Positions 32,263 to 43,770 of a stretch of 64,000 nt of DNA are shown here, in pieces (positions within the stretch are counted from its first letter, which is position 1; every line of letters begins with the position of its first letter). The stretch is taken from the NCBI RefSeq assembly GCF_042477335.2, contig NC_091255.1:14176501-14240500 (forward strand), read 5' to 3'. Made by a program: the position numbers and the translations under genes. The stretch comes from Ovis canadensis (Eukaryota; Chordata; Mammalia; Artiodactyla; Bovidae). A model generated the notes under the pieces. That model was not told the DNA's origin, searched no databases, and was given only the letters and a program-made list of their open reading frames with translations.

Positions 32263-34095
32263 AACCATAATATACATAATTGCTTCCGTGTTAGCTGTCA
32301 CTGCTCGTATCTGTGCTGCCGCAGCAACGACGTTAGAATACACGGAAGTGACACGGCATTGTGATTGAGATTACCTTTAATTCACCCCAAATTTCAAAAT
32401 AGGTAAATCATTCACAAACTTAGGTAACTTATTTTTAGTTAACACATGATTTGTGGACACCTCACGACTGATGGTGATCCATCAATATGCTATCACTGTG
32501 ATCACCAAACTTACTATATCCTGTGATCTAATCTGATTGGATTCTTGAGACATGTTTATACAAATCACCATATAAACAGTACTTTTTTTTTTAAAATAAA
32601 ACTCAGAAAGGGCAAATGAGAGAAAATGATGGTAAAGTATAAAAACAGAAGAGATTTAGGTTAAATTGGGGGAGACTTTCTTGTCGTTTAAGAAACCAAT
32701 TGTTTCCTTAGCTGGATCTTCTGATTTTCCTCCTGATTTTGTCTCTAATGACTGCTACATAGAAATTCTTCTGCAAAATTCTGTTGTATTAGTTTTTCTC
32801 CCTTCCTTAATGGCAAGCAACTTGTCACAGGTAAATGTCCATGGTAAGAATGTCCTTATCAATTCTGATAAACAGTTCAGACTCCAAATTCCACCGCCAC
32901 GTTTCCCCCGCCGTCCTGTTGGCCAATTCTAAACCTCCCCATGGAGCGACAGGCTTTTCTCTCCCTGGTCTCCTTCATCCTCACCAAGTTAGTCTCTCAT
33001 AAGCCTTGCACAGCTTGCAATCTTAGATCACAGGTGAGACCCCCCGAGCTATAGATGCTCCTAACAGAGAACCAGCAGATCCTATCACATGGCTGGTGTT
33101 TAATTTAATAACAGTCAAGTACTGAGAAGCTTTGAATGAAAAATAAGTATGTGCAGACAATTCCCCACTATCTTGGGAGGATGTGAAAAAGCTGAGATCT
33201 TTCTTAATCTTAGTGTCACAAACCCTTATCTGGAACAGTGACAACCCAGAAACGTCAAAGTCGAGATGAACTGTTGCAGAGGGGGAGACGCTGTTCTCAG
33301 GGAAGACGAAATAATGAGAAAAGGCCTGTCCTTGGTGCTCTTGAGCAACGCTGGACTGTGTCCTCTAGTTTTCAGGGGCTTTTGCCCTCATCAAGAGGGT
33401 TGTGTTATTGGTGTTCCCTGAAAGTAAAGGCACTGAGAGACTTATTGCAAAAGCGTGCACTCGGTAGACCCAGTATGCTCTGCTACTCTGCATAGACCCT
33501 GAGCTGCTGTGAAACCATAGGCAAACTGGGGGCTGAGTCAGGGTCCCAGGGCTCTGTGCATCCCATTCTGTCCCCTAAAGGTTCAGACAAGACAATCTGA
33601 CATTCCCTTGTCCCTAAACTAAGAATAATGGGTTCCTCCTCCTACACATTTTCTGGTGGTGAGAACAGTGAGGATCTGGCACTCACTAAGTGGCTTTTGA
33701 AGTATTAACGATGGCCTAGCTGGAGGGATGTGGGTTCTTTAGGGCTAGTTCTGAGGGCTAGTTCTTAGTTTCTTTTCTTCCTTCAACCCAGTAGGTTTAC
33801 ACTTGGGCTCAATACTATCTTTTCTTTGTGATTGGTCCCTTCCAGTTGATAGAAGTGAGAGATCCTTACTCTTAGGCCTCTCAGTTACCCTTTACATTCT
33901 ATGAAGCAAAACCACAGCACATCTTCTTTCTAAAGATATTTCTCCTGTACTCTACTCTCCTTAAAATCACAGCAAATGACTACTCTGTGCAGGTTGGTTT
34001 CCTAGGTAACTGTGATAAAGCTTGGCCTTCTAGCTTCTTCCCAAGGCCCCAACTCAGCATGGTATCATAGCCAAAAGAATCATATCACTAATCCC
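32263..34095. other. 1.8-kb interval without recognised feature
   Basis: Longest stretch here without a recognised repeat. Frames of 85-88 codons (32666-32932, 33238-33495) show no domain. A conserved element or lineage-specific repeat cannot be excluded without alignment. Confidence 0.45.
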
Positions 34096-34225
34096 AAGTG
34101 AAAGTGAAGTTGCTCAGTCGTGTCTGACTCTTTGCGACCCCATGGACTGTAGACTACCAGGCTCCTCTGTCCATGGGATTTTCCAGGCAAGAGTACTGGA
34201 GTGGGTTGCCATTTCCTTCTCCAGA
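34096..34225 (-). mobile_element. Bov-A SINE monomer, minus strand
   Basis: 'agtgaaagtgaagttgctca', 'gtgtctgactctttgcgacc', 'ttgccatttccttctcc': one Bov-A unit. Confidence 0.9.
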
Positions 34226-34350
34226 AACTAACCCCAAATATTTGCTTGAAATATTAAGCATCCCACTATGTGCGGCAAACATTGTCTTTAGAGACTATAT
34301 TAGTTTACTAAACCTATCCTAACAACTTACCACAAACCAGGTGGCTCCAA

Positions 34351-34539
34351 ATTTGGCTCAAATGGTAAAGCGTCTGTCTGCAATGCAGGAGACCCAGGTT
34401 CAATCCCTGGGTTGGGAAGATCCCCTGGAGAGGGGAATGGCAACCCACTCCAGAATTCTTCCCTGGACAGAGGAACCTGTGGGCTAGTCTTCATGGGTTC
34501 ACAAAGAGTCAGATGTGACTCTTTGTCTAACACTTTCAA
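34351..34539 (+). mobile_element. Bov-tA SINE
   Basis: 'ttggctcaaatggtaaagcg', 'tgcaatgcaggagacccagg' and the Bov-A body, with the end degraded. 'gtggct' at 34341-34346 and 34540-34545 is the apparent target-site duplication. Confidence 0.88.
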
Positions 34540-34679
34540 GTGGCTTAAACAACAGGAATTTATTGTCTCAGAGTTCTGGAGGCAAGAAGTCTGAGATCAA
34601 GATGTTGGCAGGATCATGTTCGCTTCAAAGGCACGAGGGTAGGATCTGTTCTGGACCTCTCTCTTACCTTCTGGTTGTG

Positions 34680-34880
34680 TGTGTTAATAGCTCAGTCGTG
34701 TCTGTTTGCAACCCCATGGACTATAGTCCATCAGGCTCCTCTGTCCATGGAATTCTCCAGGCAAGAATCCAGGAGTGAGTAGCCATTCCCTTCTCCGGGG
34801 TATCTTCGTGATCCAGAGATGGAAGCCGGGTCTCCTTCATTGCAGGCAGATTCCTTACTGTCTGAGCTCCTTGACAAGTG
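34680..34880 (-). mobile_element. Bov-tA SINE, minus strand
   Basis: 'atagctcagtcgtgtctgtt', 'catggaattctccaggcaag', 'tccttcattgcaggcagatt' and 'ctgtctgagctccttgac'. Confidence 0.88.
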
Positions 34881-35270
34881 GTAGAATAGTCTTCACAGAC
34901 ATTCTCCTTATGTGTGTGTCTGCCTCCAGATTCTCCCTTTCCATAAGGACACCGGTCATGTTGGATTAGGGGTCTACTTGGCTCCACCATGACCTCCTCT
35001 TATCTAATTACACCAGCACTGATGCTGTTTCCAAACAGGATCACATTCTACAGTACTGGGGGTAATGACTTGAACACACATCTTCAACTTCTCGCAGACA
35101 CTTTCTGCTATTTCCAAATTCCTGCTGTGTGCGGCAGCTCTCCAACCCCATCCCGCTTCTCCTTGAAGTTCCCATAACAAGCCTGAGTCTTCAGGAGCAC
35201 CTCTGCCTCGGAGTGACGAGGCCCCCACCCAATTTCACCTTATCAGCTGGTATTATAATAATAGTGGCTT

Positions 35271-35350
35271 TCATTGTGTTGAAATCCTACCATATGCCAG
35301 ATATTTTATGGGTATCACGCTAAACCCCACCAACATTAACTTTATATTTA
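35271..35350 (+). repeat. Direct repeat copy A flanking a SINE
   Basis: About 80 bp ('tcattgtgttgaaatcctac' to 'caccaacattaac' and a T/A-rich end) repeated at 35549-35625 with about eight substitutions and a small indel. The sequence resembles the tail half of a minus-strand MIR ('taccatatgccagatatttt'). Confidence 0.9.
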
Positions 35351-35352
35351 AT

Positions 35353-35548
35353 GGGCTTGCCTGATAGCTCAGTTGGTAGAGAATCTTCCTGCAATGCAGG
35401 AGACTCTAGTTCGATTTCTGGGTTGGAAAGATCCCCTGGAGAACGGAAAGGCTACGCACTCCAGTATTCTGGCCTGGAGAATTCCCTGGACTGTCTAGTT
35501 CGTGGGGTCACAAAGAGTTGGACACGACCGAGTGACTTTCACTTCACT
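35353..35548 (+). mobile_element. Bov-tA SINE between direct repeats
   Basis: 'gggcttgcctgatagctcag', 'cctgcaatgcaggagactct', Bov-A body, ending 'gagtgactttcacttcactt'. Complete; sits precisely between the two 80-bp copies. Confidence 0.92.
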
Positions 35549-35625
35549 TCATTGTGTTGAAATCCTACCATATAACAGATATTTTATGTATATCATCCTA
35601 AAGCTCACCAACATTAACATATTTA
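35549..35625 (+). repeat. Direct repeat copy B
   Basis: Partner of 35271-35350; 'tcattgtgttgaaatcctac' is identical at the start, differences accumulate in the middle. Confidence 0.9.
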
Positions 35626-35964
35626 AGTTGGGAAAGGTTTTGGCAGTAACAGCAGGTAGTGACAGAAGGTTTTGAGCTTGGCATTTCTGGTACAGAGCTC
35701 TGCCTTAGGCCGCCCCATCTTGGTGTCTTTCAGAACATCAGAAAATAATGTTCTGGCCCAATTATCGTAATTTATTTTTTCTTTGCTGGAAACTGCAGTC
35801 ATCTTATTCAGAAGAGAAAATGTGAAAAACCATTAGATTGTTGAACAGCTTTTTATCGAGCAGCCTCCCAGGTTTGTGATTCAAGCATGGGAGAGAGGGG
35901 AGGAAGAACAAACACGGGTCTGGATGGCTGAGAAAACCTCGAGAGCAGAGGCGACGTGCCGAGG

Positions 35965-36155
35965 ACTGAGTTCAGACGCTGCCTCCCACGCGGGCCAGCT
36001 GCGTGGCCTTGCGCAAGTTCTAGTGTTTTCCTGAGCCTCCATTTTCTTATCTTTAAACTACCCTTAGTTGTGTCTGTCTCACAGGGGAGGGTGAGGATTA
36101 AATGAGATGTGAATAAAAAGTATCTGTTATGCAGTAGATTCCTGATAAACCGCCA
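35965..36155 (+). repeat. MIR SINE
   Basis: 'gcgtggccttgcgcaagttc', 'ctgagcctccattttcttat', 'gaggattaaatgagatgtga' and 'atgcagtagattcctgataa'. Confidence 0.7.
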
Positions 36156-36574
36156 TTCTCTTCCTCCTTTCCTTTGCCTTGAGAGTGTCTTGTTTGTGAC
36201 CTTCCCATGGCTGTCATCCAGATAAAGCCAAAATACTGCATTTGCTTTAGTAAAAACTGTGCGTGATGGGAGAATCATGTTCAAATTAAAAGAAGGTGAA
36301 ATAAGGGAGCCTTAATTCCCAAAGGGAGCACAAATAAGGCTGTAGAATTTGACTATAAAAGGAACTCCTTGGTTCTAGCTGGCATCCATTTCACCAGGCT
36401 TGAAGACATTAGTTACCATTTCATAATTGTGCAACTAAAAATTCCACTGGGAATTAAAACTTCATTTAAGAAATAAGAAATAAATCATAAAGGTTTAAAA
36501 TACAAACAGGTAAGAGACCATGCTTACCTGAAAGACGACTGGCGGACAAATAAAGGAAAGGGAGTAGTGAGATC
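36156..36574. other. Interval without recognised feature
   Basis: AT-rich. A TATA-like string 'gactataaaaggaact' at about 36350 is not accompanied by a recognisable downstream gene on the plus strand. Confidence 0.4.
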
Positions 36575-36740
36575 TTTGCGTCTGTCCGAAGCCAAGTGTT
36601 CTGGGGGAAATCACTCTTCCTTCTGGGCTAGTTTCCTCATTGGTAAAATTCTTTTTTTTTTTTTTTTTAAATTTTTTATTTATTTATTTTTTTTTGTAAA
36701 ATTCTTAAAGATACTTCTCGTAAGATTCTAACTGTACGTT
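36575..36740 (+). repeat. MIR-like fragment with tail-only insertion inside
   Basis: 'gggggaaatcactcttcctt' and 'gctagtttcctcattggtaa' match the MIR core; it is interrupted by the T-rich insert at 36654-36695. Confidence 0.45.
36654..36695 (-). mobile_element. Tail-only retrotransposon insertion
   Basis: A 42-bp T/A run (T15-18, then TTTATTTATTTATT) flanked by a perfect 11-bp direct repeat, gtaaaattctt (36643-36653 and 36696-36706). This is what an L1-type insertion leaves when reverse transcription stops within the poly(A) tail. Confidence 0.7.
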
Positions 36741-38133
36741 GCTATACAGAAAAGATTGTTTTAAAAGTTGAAAAGCTTGTTCCTTTTGGAGAACATAACT
36801 CCAAATGAACCACAAATCAAATGAAATGAAGACTTGGAAAAGCTAAATACCCGTTATTCCAACCCTCACCTTAGAGTGTCTTTGGTTTCCTCCTTTCCTT
36901 CTTTTTTCTTTCCTCTGACTTTATTTCTGTTCCCTTTTCTGTTGTAATTGTTACTTTAACTATTTGGTTTTCTGTTCTTCTTTCTCTTAGAATTTATTTT
37001 TCTTTCCTTCCATCTGTTAATTTTTTCTCTTCAACTGACCACAATATGGAATTGGAATATAATTGAAAGTTATGATTACAACTATTATTTTTGTCATCAG
37101 TTTTTTTGTGGCCCACGGGTTTTTTTTTCTTCACTGATATATTTTTGTCTCCACTAATTTATATACATATCCCCATGATGGGGAAATAAATAAGGTTAGT
37201 CCAGGTGAGGTTCACACTAGGGGAAGGGCAAGTTCTTAGAAGCAGCCTGTGAATTTACTCTATTTTCACATTCATTTTATATTTTCACTATTAAGGTAAC
37301 GATGATTTTTGACTATAAAAGAAAAAAGTTCCTCTGAAAGATTTTCAAGTCACACATTTAAGAGAAAATATGATTTATGATAAAATATAAAGAAAATTTT
37401 AAAAATATGAAAATGAAATTACTGGGGTTTTCTTTATCCAAAGGCCCATTGCTGAAGCTAACAGGGCAGACTGGGATAGCACCTCCTCTTTAAGTTTTCT
37501 ATAAGTTAAAATGAAATTTAGTTTCTCATTTTTTCCTCCCAGGTTTTGGAAGCCATCACACTGTCACAATCCGTGAACTCTCTAATCTCTGTCTATCCTC
37601 TCTGTTATGTCTAAAATGCAATCTTCTGTCCTACTGAGAAACCCCTAGCACACTTTTGTACTCCTAGAAAATGGTTGCTTAATAACTTTCAAGACAAATC
37701 ATCTTGTCTTTGAATCCTGAGTCTAAGAAGATATTGTTTACTTAACATTGTTCAAATGTTTCTTGAACCCCTTCTGTGTGCTAGGCAGCCGTGACTCCTC
37801 AGACTGCTGAGCTCTGGGCAGACTCCTAGCAGAGGCTTGGCAGTGCTTTCTTGTCCTGCATCCTCTGAGTTACGCCTGATTCCTCCTTTTCCTTTTAGAC
37901 AGCAAAGATCGGGGGGCAGGGGGAGAGGTCATGACACACTCATTTCTTTGTATTTCCAACAAGGCCTGACTAGAAAAAGGGGTTCAGTAAATCAACAAGT
38001 GAACATGTAAGCTGTGCTGAGCTCAGAGAAGGGAGGGTTAATAAAAACACATCTATACAATGGAGATGCTAATTCAAAATTGTGGAAATAAATGAATGAG
38101 CAGGAAAATAAATTTATGATTAGTAGCAACAAA
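36741..38133. other. AT-rich interval without recognised gene
   Basis: Pyrimidine-rich near 36890-37030. TTTATT strings at about 36920 and 36993 would be AATAAA on the minus strand and could serve a long SMIM36 3' UTR, but nothing else supports that. A short L2-like string lies near 37735-37800. Confidence 0.35.
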
Positions 38134-38275
38134 GATGGAGAAGGAAATGGCAACCCACTCCAGTGTTCTTGCCTGGAGAATCCCAGGGACAGGGGAGCCT
38201 GGTGGGCTGCAGTCTGTGGGGTCGCACAGAGTCTGACACGACTGAAGTGACTTAGCAGCAGCAGGAGCAGCAACA
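38134..38275 (+). mobile_element. Bov-A2 SINE monomer, plus strand
   Basis: 'ggagaaggaaatggcaaccc' to 'gactgaagtgacttagcagc' with AGC-type tail. Confidence 0.93.
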
Positions 38276-38387
38276 AAGAAAAGGGACAAGAAGACAGCAA
38301 GTAGTGCTGGGGGGACCAAAACACCAAGCCATGGGCCCTGATAACTTTTGCAGAGTCCTCAGTAACTTTGCATTGGACCAGGTCAGA

Positions 38388-38667
38388 CTTGCTGCTGCTG
38401 CTGCTAAGTAGCTTCAGTCGTGTCAGACTCTGTGTGACCCCATAACGGAAGCCCACCAGGCTCCCCTGTCCCTGGGATTTCACAGGCAAGAACACTGGAG
38501 TGGGTTGCCATTTCCTTCTCCAATGCATGAAAGTGAAAGGTGAAAGTGAAGTCACTCAGTCGTGTCCAACTCTTAGCGACCCCATGGACTGCAGCCCACT
38601 AGGCTTTTCTGTCCATGGGATTTTCCAGGCAAGAGTACTGGAGTCGGGTGCCATTGCCTTCTCCGGG
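38388..38667 (-). mobile_element. Bov-A2 SINE dimer, minus strand
   Basis: (GCT)n tail at 38390-38406, then two monomers, ending 'gccattgccttctccgg'. Faces the copy at 38134-38275 across a 110-bp gap. Confidence 0.93.
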
Positions 38668-38724
38668 TCAGACTTGAGGACTGAAGATTAAACATCTTGA
38701 TGAGAGGGGTGAAAGGGAATAATG

Positions 38725-38940
38725 CTAATATTCATCATAGCAGCTCACCCTATGTGCAAAGCATCGTCTCAAGTGTTTTCAGTGAATAAACTTGTTTAGA
38801 TAACCCTAACAGCCTGGAGGTCCGACCATTAGCTCTGAGGCACAAACAAATGGCTCTGGTCATATAGCTTGTCAGTGGAGGAGGAAGGGTCTGAATCAAG
38901 CTTTATGGTTAATCACCACACTCTTCAATTACTGTGTTCA
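38725..38940 (-). repeat. MIR SINE
   Basis: Minus-strand MIR: 'ctatgtgcaaagcatcgtct', 'ttagctctgaggcacaaaca', 'catatagcttgtcagtggag', 'gaggaagggtctgaatcaag'. Confidence 0.65.
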
Positions 38941-39090
38941 TTTCATTGACCCACCGTGAGAAGTAGAATGTGAAGAGCTGGTATTTATAGAAATAGTTAT
39001 AATCTTAAGTCTGGGAAAGCTCCATGGTTGCCTTGAAAAGAGAGGATATGCAAAGTATACAATAGATTTGAGCTAGTTCCATTTCTCATT

Positions 39091-39114
39091 ACACACACAC
39101 ACACACACACACAC
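39091..39114. repeat. (AC)12 microsatellite
   Basis: Twelve perfect AC units, followed by impure 'agagacacgcacac'. Likely polymorphic. Confidence 0.97.
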
Positions 39115-39459
39115 AGAGACACGCACACTATTGCATTTTCTTCTTTAAACCCTTGCTAAACATTAGAATCTCCTAGAAGCTGCAAGGACAGCTTCATCAG
39201 GAATGTGCTTGTAACCAGCTTTGACTAACCAATGGTATTGCTAGGATTTTGTACCTGGAGGCCTTGACCAAAGGCCACTGTGGGCTTCTTACCTTAAATA
39301 GTTGCTTTATCCACAAGGAGGATGACGAGAAAGCAGAAGGGAAGGCAGAGCTCCCACTCGCATAGGCCAGCAAGACGTGTGTGCAGACAACGCTGTAGCC
39401 CGTGGTGACCGGCTTGTCCACAGCGTCCGGTGTTCTCTCCCAGTATCCCCCAGCCAGCC

Positions 39460-39768
<309 letters not shown>

Positions 39769-39841
39769 TTAGAGCAGGGCAGTGGGGCCAGTCGGGGGTT
39801 CTGGGAGCAAACCCTAGCTCGATGGAATAGCTACATTGGCT

Positions 39842-39858
39842 CTGGAATAAAAATACAT
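39842..39858 (-). other. Candidate splice acceptor upstream of SMIM36
   Basis: Minus strand 'tgtatttttattccag' followed by 'agccaatg': a pyrimidine-rich tract and AG. It would place the 5' edge of the coding exon at 39841. Inferred from motif alone. Confidence 0.4.
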
Positions 39859-40095
39859 TAATCCCTACTGCTCCAGGAGACTTCACAGATTAAAGCTGCC
39901 CGCTTTAATAGCTTAAGCTCTTCTGCTAATACTACAGCCACCAAAACACAGACACTGTCTCTCATCACTTCACCTACACAGAGAGAGAAAGAGAAAAAGC
40001 GAGATGGTTCATGTGCTACCCAGGTGTGGTATGTAAGCAGGAGGTCCATTCAATGTCCAAACAGTTTTGGTGAGCAGAAGAAAGTCAGCTCAGTG

Positions 40096-41049
40096 TCAGT
40101 TCAGTCACTCAGTTGTGTCCGACTCTTTGCGACCCCATGGACTGCAGCATGCCAGGCCTCCCTGTCCATCACCAACTTCTAGAGCCTACTCAAACTAATG
40201 TCCACTGAGTCAGTGATGCCATCCAACTATCTCATCTCATCCGCTTCTCCTCCCGCCTTCAATCTTTCCCAGCATCAGAGTCTTTTCAAATGAGTCAGGT
40301 CTTCACATCAAGTGGCCAAAGTATTGCAGTTTCAGCTTCAGCATCAGTCCTTTCAATGAATATTCAGGACTGATTTCCTAGGATGGACTGGTTGGATCTC
40401 CTTGCAGTCCAAGGGACTCTCAAGAGTCTACTCCAACCTCACAGTTCAAAAGCATCAATTCTTTGGTGCTCAGCTTTCTTTATGGTCCAACTCTCACATC
40501 CATACATGACCACCATACATGAAAAACCATAGCCTTGACTAGACGGACTTTGGTTGGCAAAGTAATGTCTCTGCTTTTTAATATGCTGTCTAGGTTGGTC
40601 ATAGCTTTTCTTCCAAGAAGCAAGCGTCTTTTAATTTCATAGCTGCAATCACCATCTGCAGTGATTTTTGGAGCCCAAGAAAATAGTCTGTCACTGTTTC
40701 CATTGTTTCCTCATCTATTTGCCATAAAGTGATGCGACCGGATGCCATGAACTTAGTTTTCTGAATGTTGAGGTTTAAGCCAACTTTTTCACTTTCCTCA
40801 TTCACTTTCATCAAGAGACTCTTTAGTTCTTTACTTTCTGCCATAAGGGTGGTGTCATCTGCATATCTGAGGTTATTGATATTTCTCCTGGCAATCTTGA
40901 TTCCAGCTTGTGCTTCTTCCAGCCCAGCGTTTCTCATGATGTACTCTGCATAGAAGTTAAATAAGCAGGGTGACAATATACAGCCTTGACGTACTCCTTT
41001 CTTGATTTAGAACCAGTCTGTTGTTCCATGTTTTGCTCTAACTGTTGCA
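40096..41049 (-). mobile_element. BovB LINE, minus strand
   Basis: 3' end at left ('gttcagtcactcagttgtgt'). A 125-codon frame (40599-40976) keeps the YADD block. 'ccatacatga' is duplicated near 40500-40520 and further shifts break the C-terminal part. Truncated in the reverse transcriptase near 41049. Confidence 0.95.
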
Positions 41050-41120
41050 GAAGTAAATGCATACTGTTAAAACTTGGGTTGTTCTGAAGTATGGTCATCT
41101 TTAATATAAGAGAGGCTTAT

Positions 41121-42240
41121 TAATTTTATTTTCAAAGTGAAAATATAGTTTATTTACAATATACTAGTTTCATGGTGCACAACATAGTGATTCAATATTG
41201 TTATAGATCATACTCTGTTTAAAGTTTTATAAAATATTGGCTATATTTCCTGTGCTATTTATCTTGTTCATCTTATACATAATAATTTGTACCTCTTAAC
41301 CCCCTACTCCTACCTTGCCCCTCACTGCTTTCCTCTCCCCACTGGTAACCACAAGTTTGTTCTCTATATTTGTGAGTCTGCTTTTGTTTTATTTGCTTCA
41401 TTTTTTTAGATTCCACATATAAGTGATAATGTACATTATTTGTCTTTCTCTGTCTGACCTGCCTCACTAAGCAAAATACCCTCCAGGTCCATCCAATTGT
41501 CATTGTTGCAAATGACAAAATGTCATTCTTTTTATGGCCGACTAATATATGTATCAGTCAGTCGAATCCATTCATCTGTTGACTGACAGACACTTAGGTT
41601 TTGTCCTGGCTTTTATAAATAACATTGCTGTAAACATTGGGGTGCATATGTCTTTTCAAATGTTTTCATTTTCTTCAGATATATACCCAGGAGTGGAATT
41701 GTTGGATCATATGGTAGTTTTATTTGTTTTGGTTGAACCTCCATACTCTCTTCCATAATGGCTGTGCCAGTTTAAAATTCCCACCAACTGTGCACAAGGG
41801 TTCCCTTTTCTCCACATCCTTGCCAACATCTGCTCTTTGTGGTCTTTTTGACAGCAGCCATTCTGAAGTGTCAAGGGCTGTCTCACTGTGGTGTTGCTTT
41901 GGGGTTTCCCTGGTGATCAGCAATGTTGAGCATCTTTTTATGTGCTTGTTGGTCATCTATATGTCTTCTTTGGAAAAGCGTTTATTCAAGTCTTCTGCCC
42001 GTTTTTTAATCAGGTGGTTTGTTTTTTTGATATTGAGTTGTATGAGCCATTTATATATGACTAAATGCATATGAATTCCTTATTGGACCTATCTTATGCA
42101 CACATTTTCTTCCATTCAGCAGGCTGTCTTTTTCATTTTGCTGATAGTTTCCTTTACTGTGGAAAAACTTTAAAGTTTAGATTCCATTTGTTTATCTTTC
42201 CTTTTGTTTCCTTTTCTAGCTAAGGGATATTTTAATCCCA
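41121..42240 (-). mobile_element. Older L1, 3' UTR and ORF2 C-terminus, minus strand
   Basis: 'attccacatataagtgataa', 'ccaggagtggaattgttgga', 'ttgagcatctttttatgtgc' and 'cttccattcagcaggctgtc' are the L1 ORF2 C-terminal region read backwards. More diverged than the L1 at 11884-13271. Only short frames remain (41720-41956). Confidence 0.85.
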
Positions 42241-42354
42241 AGTATCCCTTTTTGGAATGATTTGAGTCTTGAGAATGGATGTTTTCATTTAATAAAAAGA
42301 CCATACTCAGCCTCTGACATTTTCACTCTTTTTGCCTTTGTTGATGTTTTTCAT

Positions 42355-42700
42355 TCATTAATTCAAAAATAGATTTTGAGCTTCTCGTATGTTCTGGGTA
42401 CTGTGCTAAGCAATAATAAGACAGAATTGTTCAGTCTAGCAGGGGAGACAGACATTAAACAAATAATTGCAGAAATCCCCATTTAAGAACAGTGGGAATT
42501 AGTTTATAAAAGACAAGGAGAGGGTGGTAGGAGAGTGTATCCCAAGGTGAGTGCGAGAAAGTTTCCATGAGAAAGAGACATTTAACCTATGACCCGAATG
42601 ATGGTCAAGATTCAGCCAGGTTAGGGCAGGGAGGGAAGATTCTTCAAGCCACAGAGAAGGGCATGCATGAAAGTTCTGAGCAGAAAAAAGCCTGGAAAAT
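42355..42700 (-). repeat. L2 LINE, minus strand
   Basis: 'gggtactgtgctaagcaata', 'caggggagacagacattaaa', 'caaataattgcagaaa' and 'gaaagagacatttaacctat' correspond to the L2 3' region read backwards. Confidence 0.6.
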
Positions 42701-42997
42701 CAGAGGAGCTGAAACAAGGGCAGCGTAACTGTCATACAGAGAAAGAATAGGGAATGTAACGAGAGAGTGGGGCACGGGTCAGAATGCAAAGGGACGTGTG
42801 TGCCCTGCTCAGGGCTTTAGAGTGGGTGCCAGAGCGAGGGTGCCCCTGGATCAGCTGATACAGGGGAGGGAGGGGCCAGCTGGACTTCAAAGAGCTCCCC
42901 TTAGTCGCTGTGTGCATGCAAGAAAATAAGCAAAATGAAAAAATCAAATAAAAACACAGATATCCCTTGATTTATAGTCATCTTCCTGCCTCAGTGG

Positions 42998-43069
42998 GGT
43001 GTGTGTGCTAGTCGGGTCTGACTCTTGGCAACTGAACGGTCTGCAGCCCACCAGGCTCCTCTGTCCGTG
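42998..43069 (-). mobile_element. Bov-A fragment with target-site duplication
   Basis: Only 72 bp of Bov-A ('tgctagtcgggtctgactct' to 'ccaggctcctctgtccgtg') between perfect 10-bp repeats gcctcagtgg (42988-42997 and 43070-43079). The 3' end of the SINE is at left, with a short GT run in place of the usual tail. Confidence 0.82.
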
Positions 43070-43079
43070 GCCTCAGTGG

Positions 43080-43591
43080 TAGCCTGTCCCAGTAGCCCTT
43101 CAGAGGAGGGCTGAATAGGCTGAATAGGGCTGACTAGACTCCCAGTAGGCGTCACAGGCGCGCGACCTGGGTGGTTGCACAGACCCCTTGCTCAGAAGAA
43201 CGCCATACCTAGTTTAGTGCCCGGCTGTCTCCATCTTCAAATTTTTAATAATTTTTTATTGTGCGCTGGGCTCACAAATTATGTATCTTGCTTGGTCTCA
43301 TATATATACAGTTTTGGCCAGACAGGGCCATTTCTCCAAGAGCTAATGGGACTCTTTTGATGCTGCTGGTTAAAGGTCAAAGGTCCTGGAGATCTTCTGG
43401 CTTATCATCGCAGTTAAGCTTTAATGTCCTAGCAGCTTCGGTCTATTCCTTTATTCTCAGCCTCTCTGGGAATGGGAGGGCTCAGGGCTGCTGTAGAAAA
43501 GCATTCTTTTTGATCTGGAGACCTTTTCCAAATAAAATATTTCATGAATCTGTGGTTATGGACGAAACTGTGGAATTATATTGAAGAAGGT
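43080..43591. other. Interval without recognised feature
   Basis: No gene supported; overlapping chance frames only. Confidence 0.4.
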
Positions 43592-43770
43592 GAGTGGTTC
43601 TCAAACACTGCAGGTGCAGAGCTGCCCTCACCGTTATCAGCTGGGCTTCTTAGGAATTCAGAGTCCCAGATCAGCGCCAGATCTATTGAATTAAATCTTT
43701 GGGGCTGGAATCTGCGAATCTGCAGTAGTAACAGTCTTCGTGGACAATTTTGATATGTGACCAGGATGGA
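43592..43770 (+). repeat. MER5-like DNA transposon relic
   Basis: 'gtggttctcaaacactgcag', 'cttcttaggaattcagagtc' and 'ctggaatctgcgaatctgca' follow MER5A order. Confidence 0.55.

Larger units (their letters stand above)
34290..35080 (+). repeat. Ancient interspersed repeat split by two Bov-tA SINEs
   Basis: Same family as 10110-10605: 'gtggcttaaacaacaggaat', 'tctggaggcaagaagtctga', 'cataaggacaccggtcatgt' and 'gttggattaggggtctact'. SINEs at 34351-34538 and 34680-34880 interrupt it in opposite orientations. Confidence 0.65.

Noticed and set aside
33238..33495. 85-codon frame in an unassigned interval
   Set aside because: No family resemblance and no splice or start context that stands out.
36345..36365. 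TATA-box-like string on the plus strand
   Set aside because: No downstream gene, CpG island or initiator that I can see; the region is AT-rich, where such strings arise by chance.
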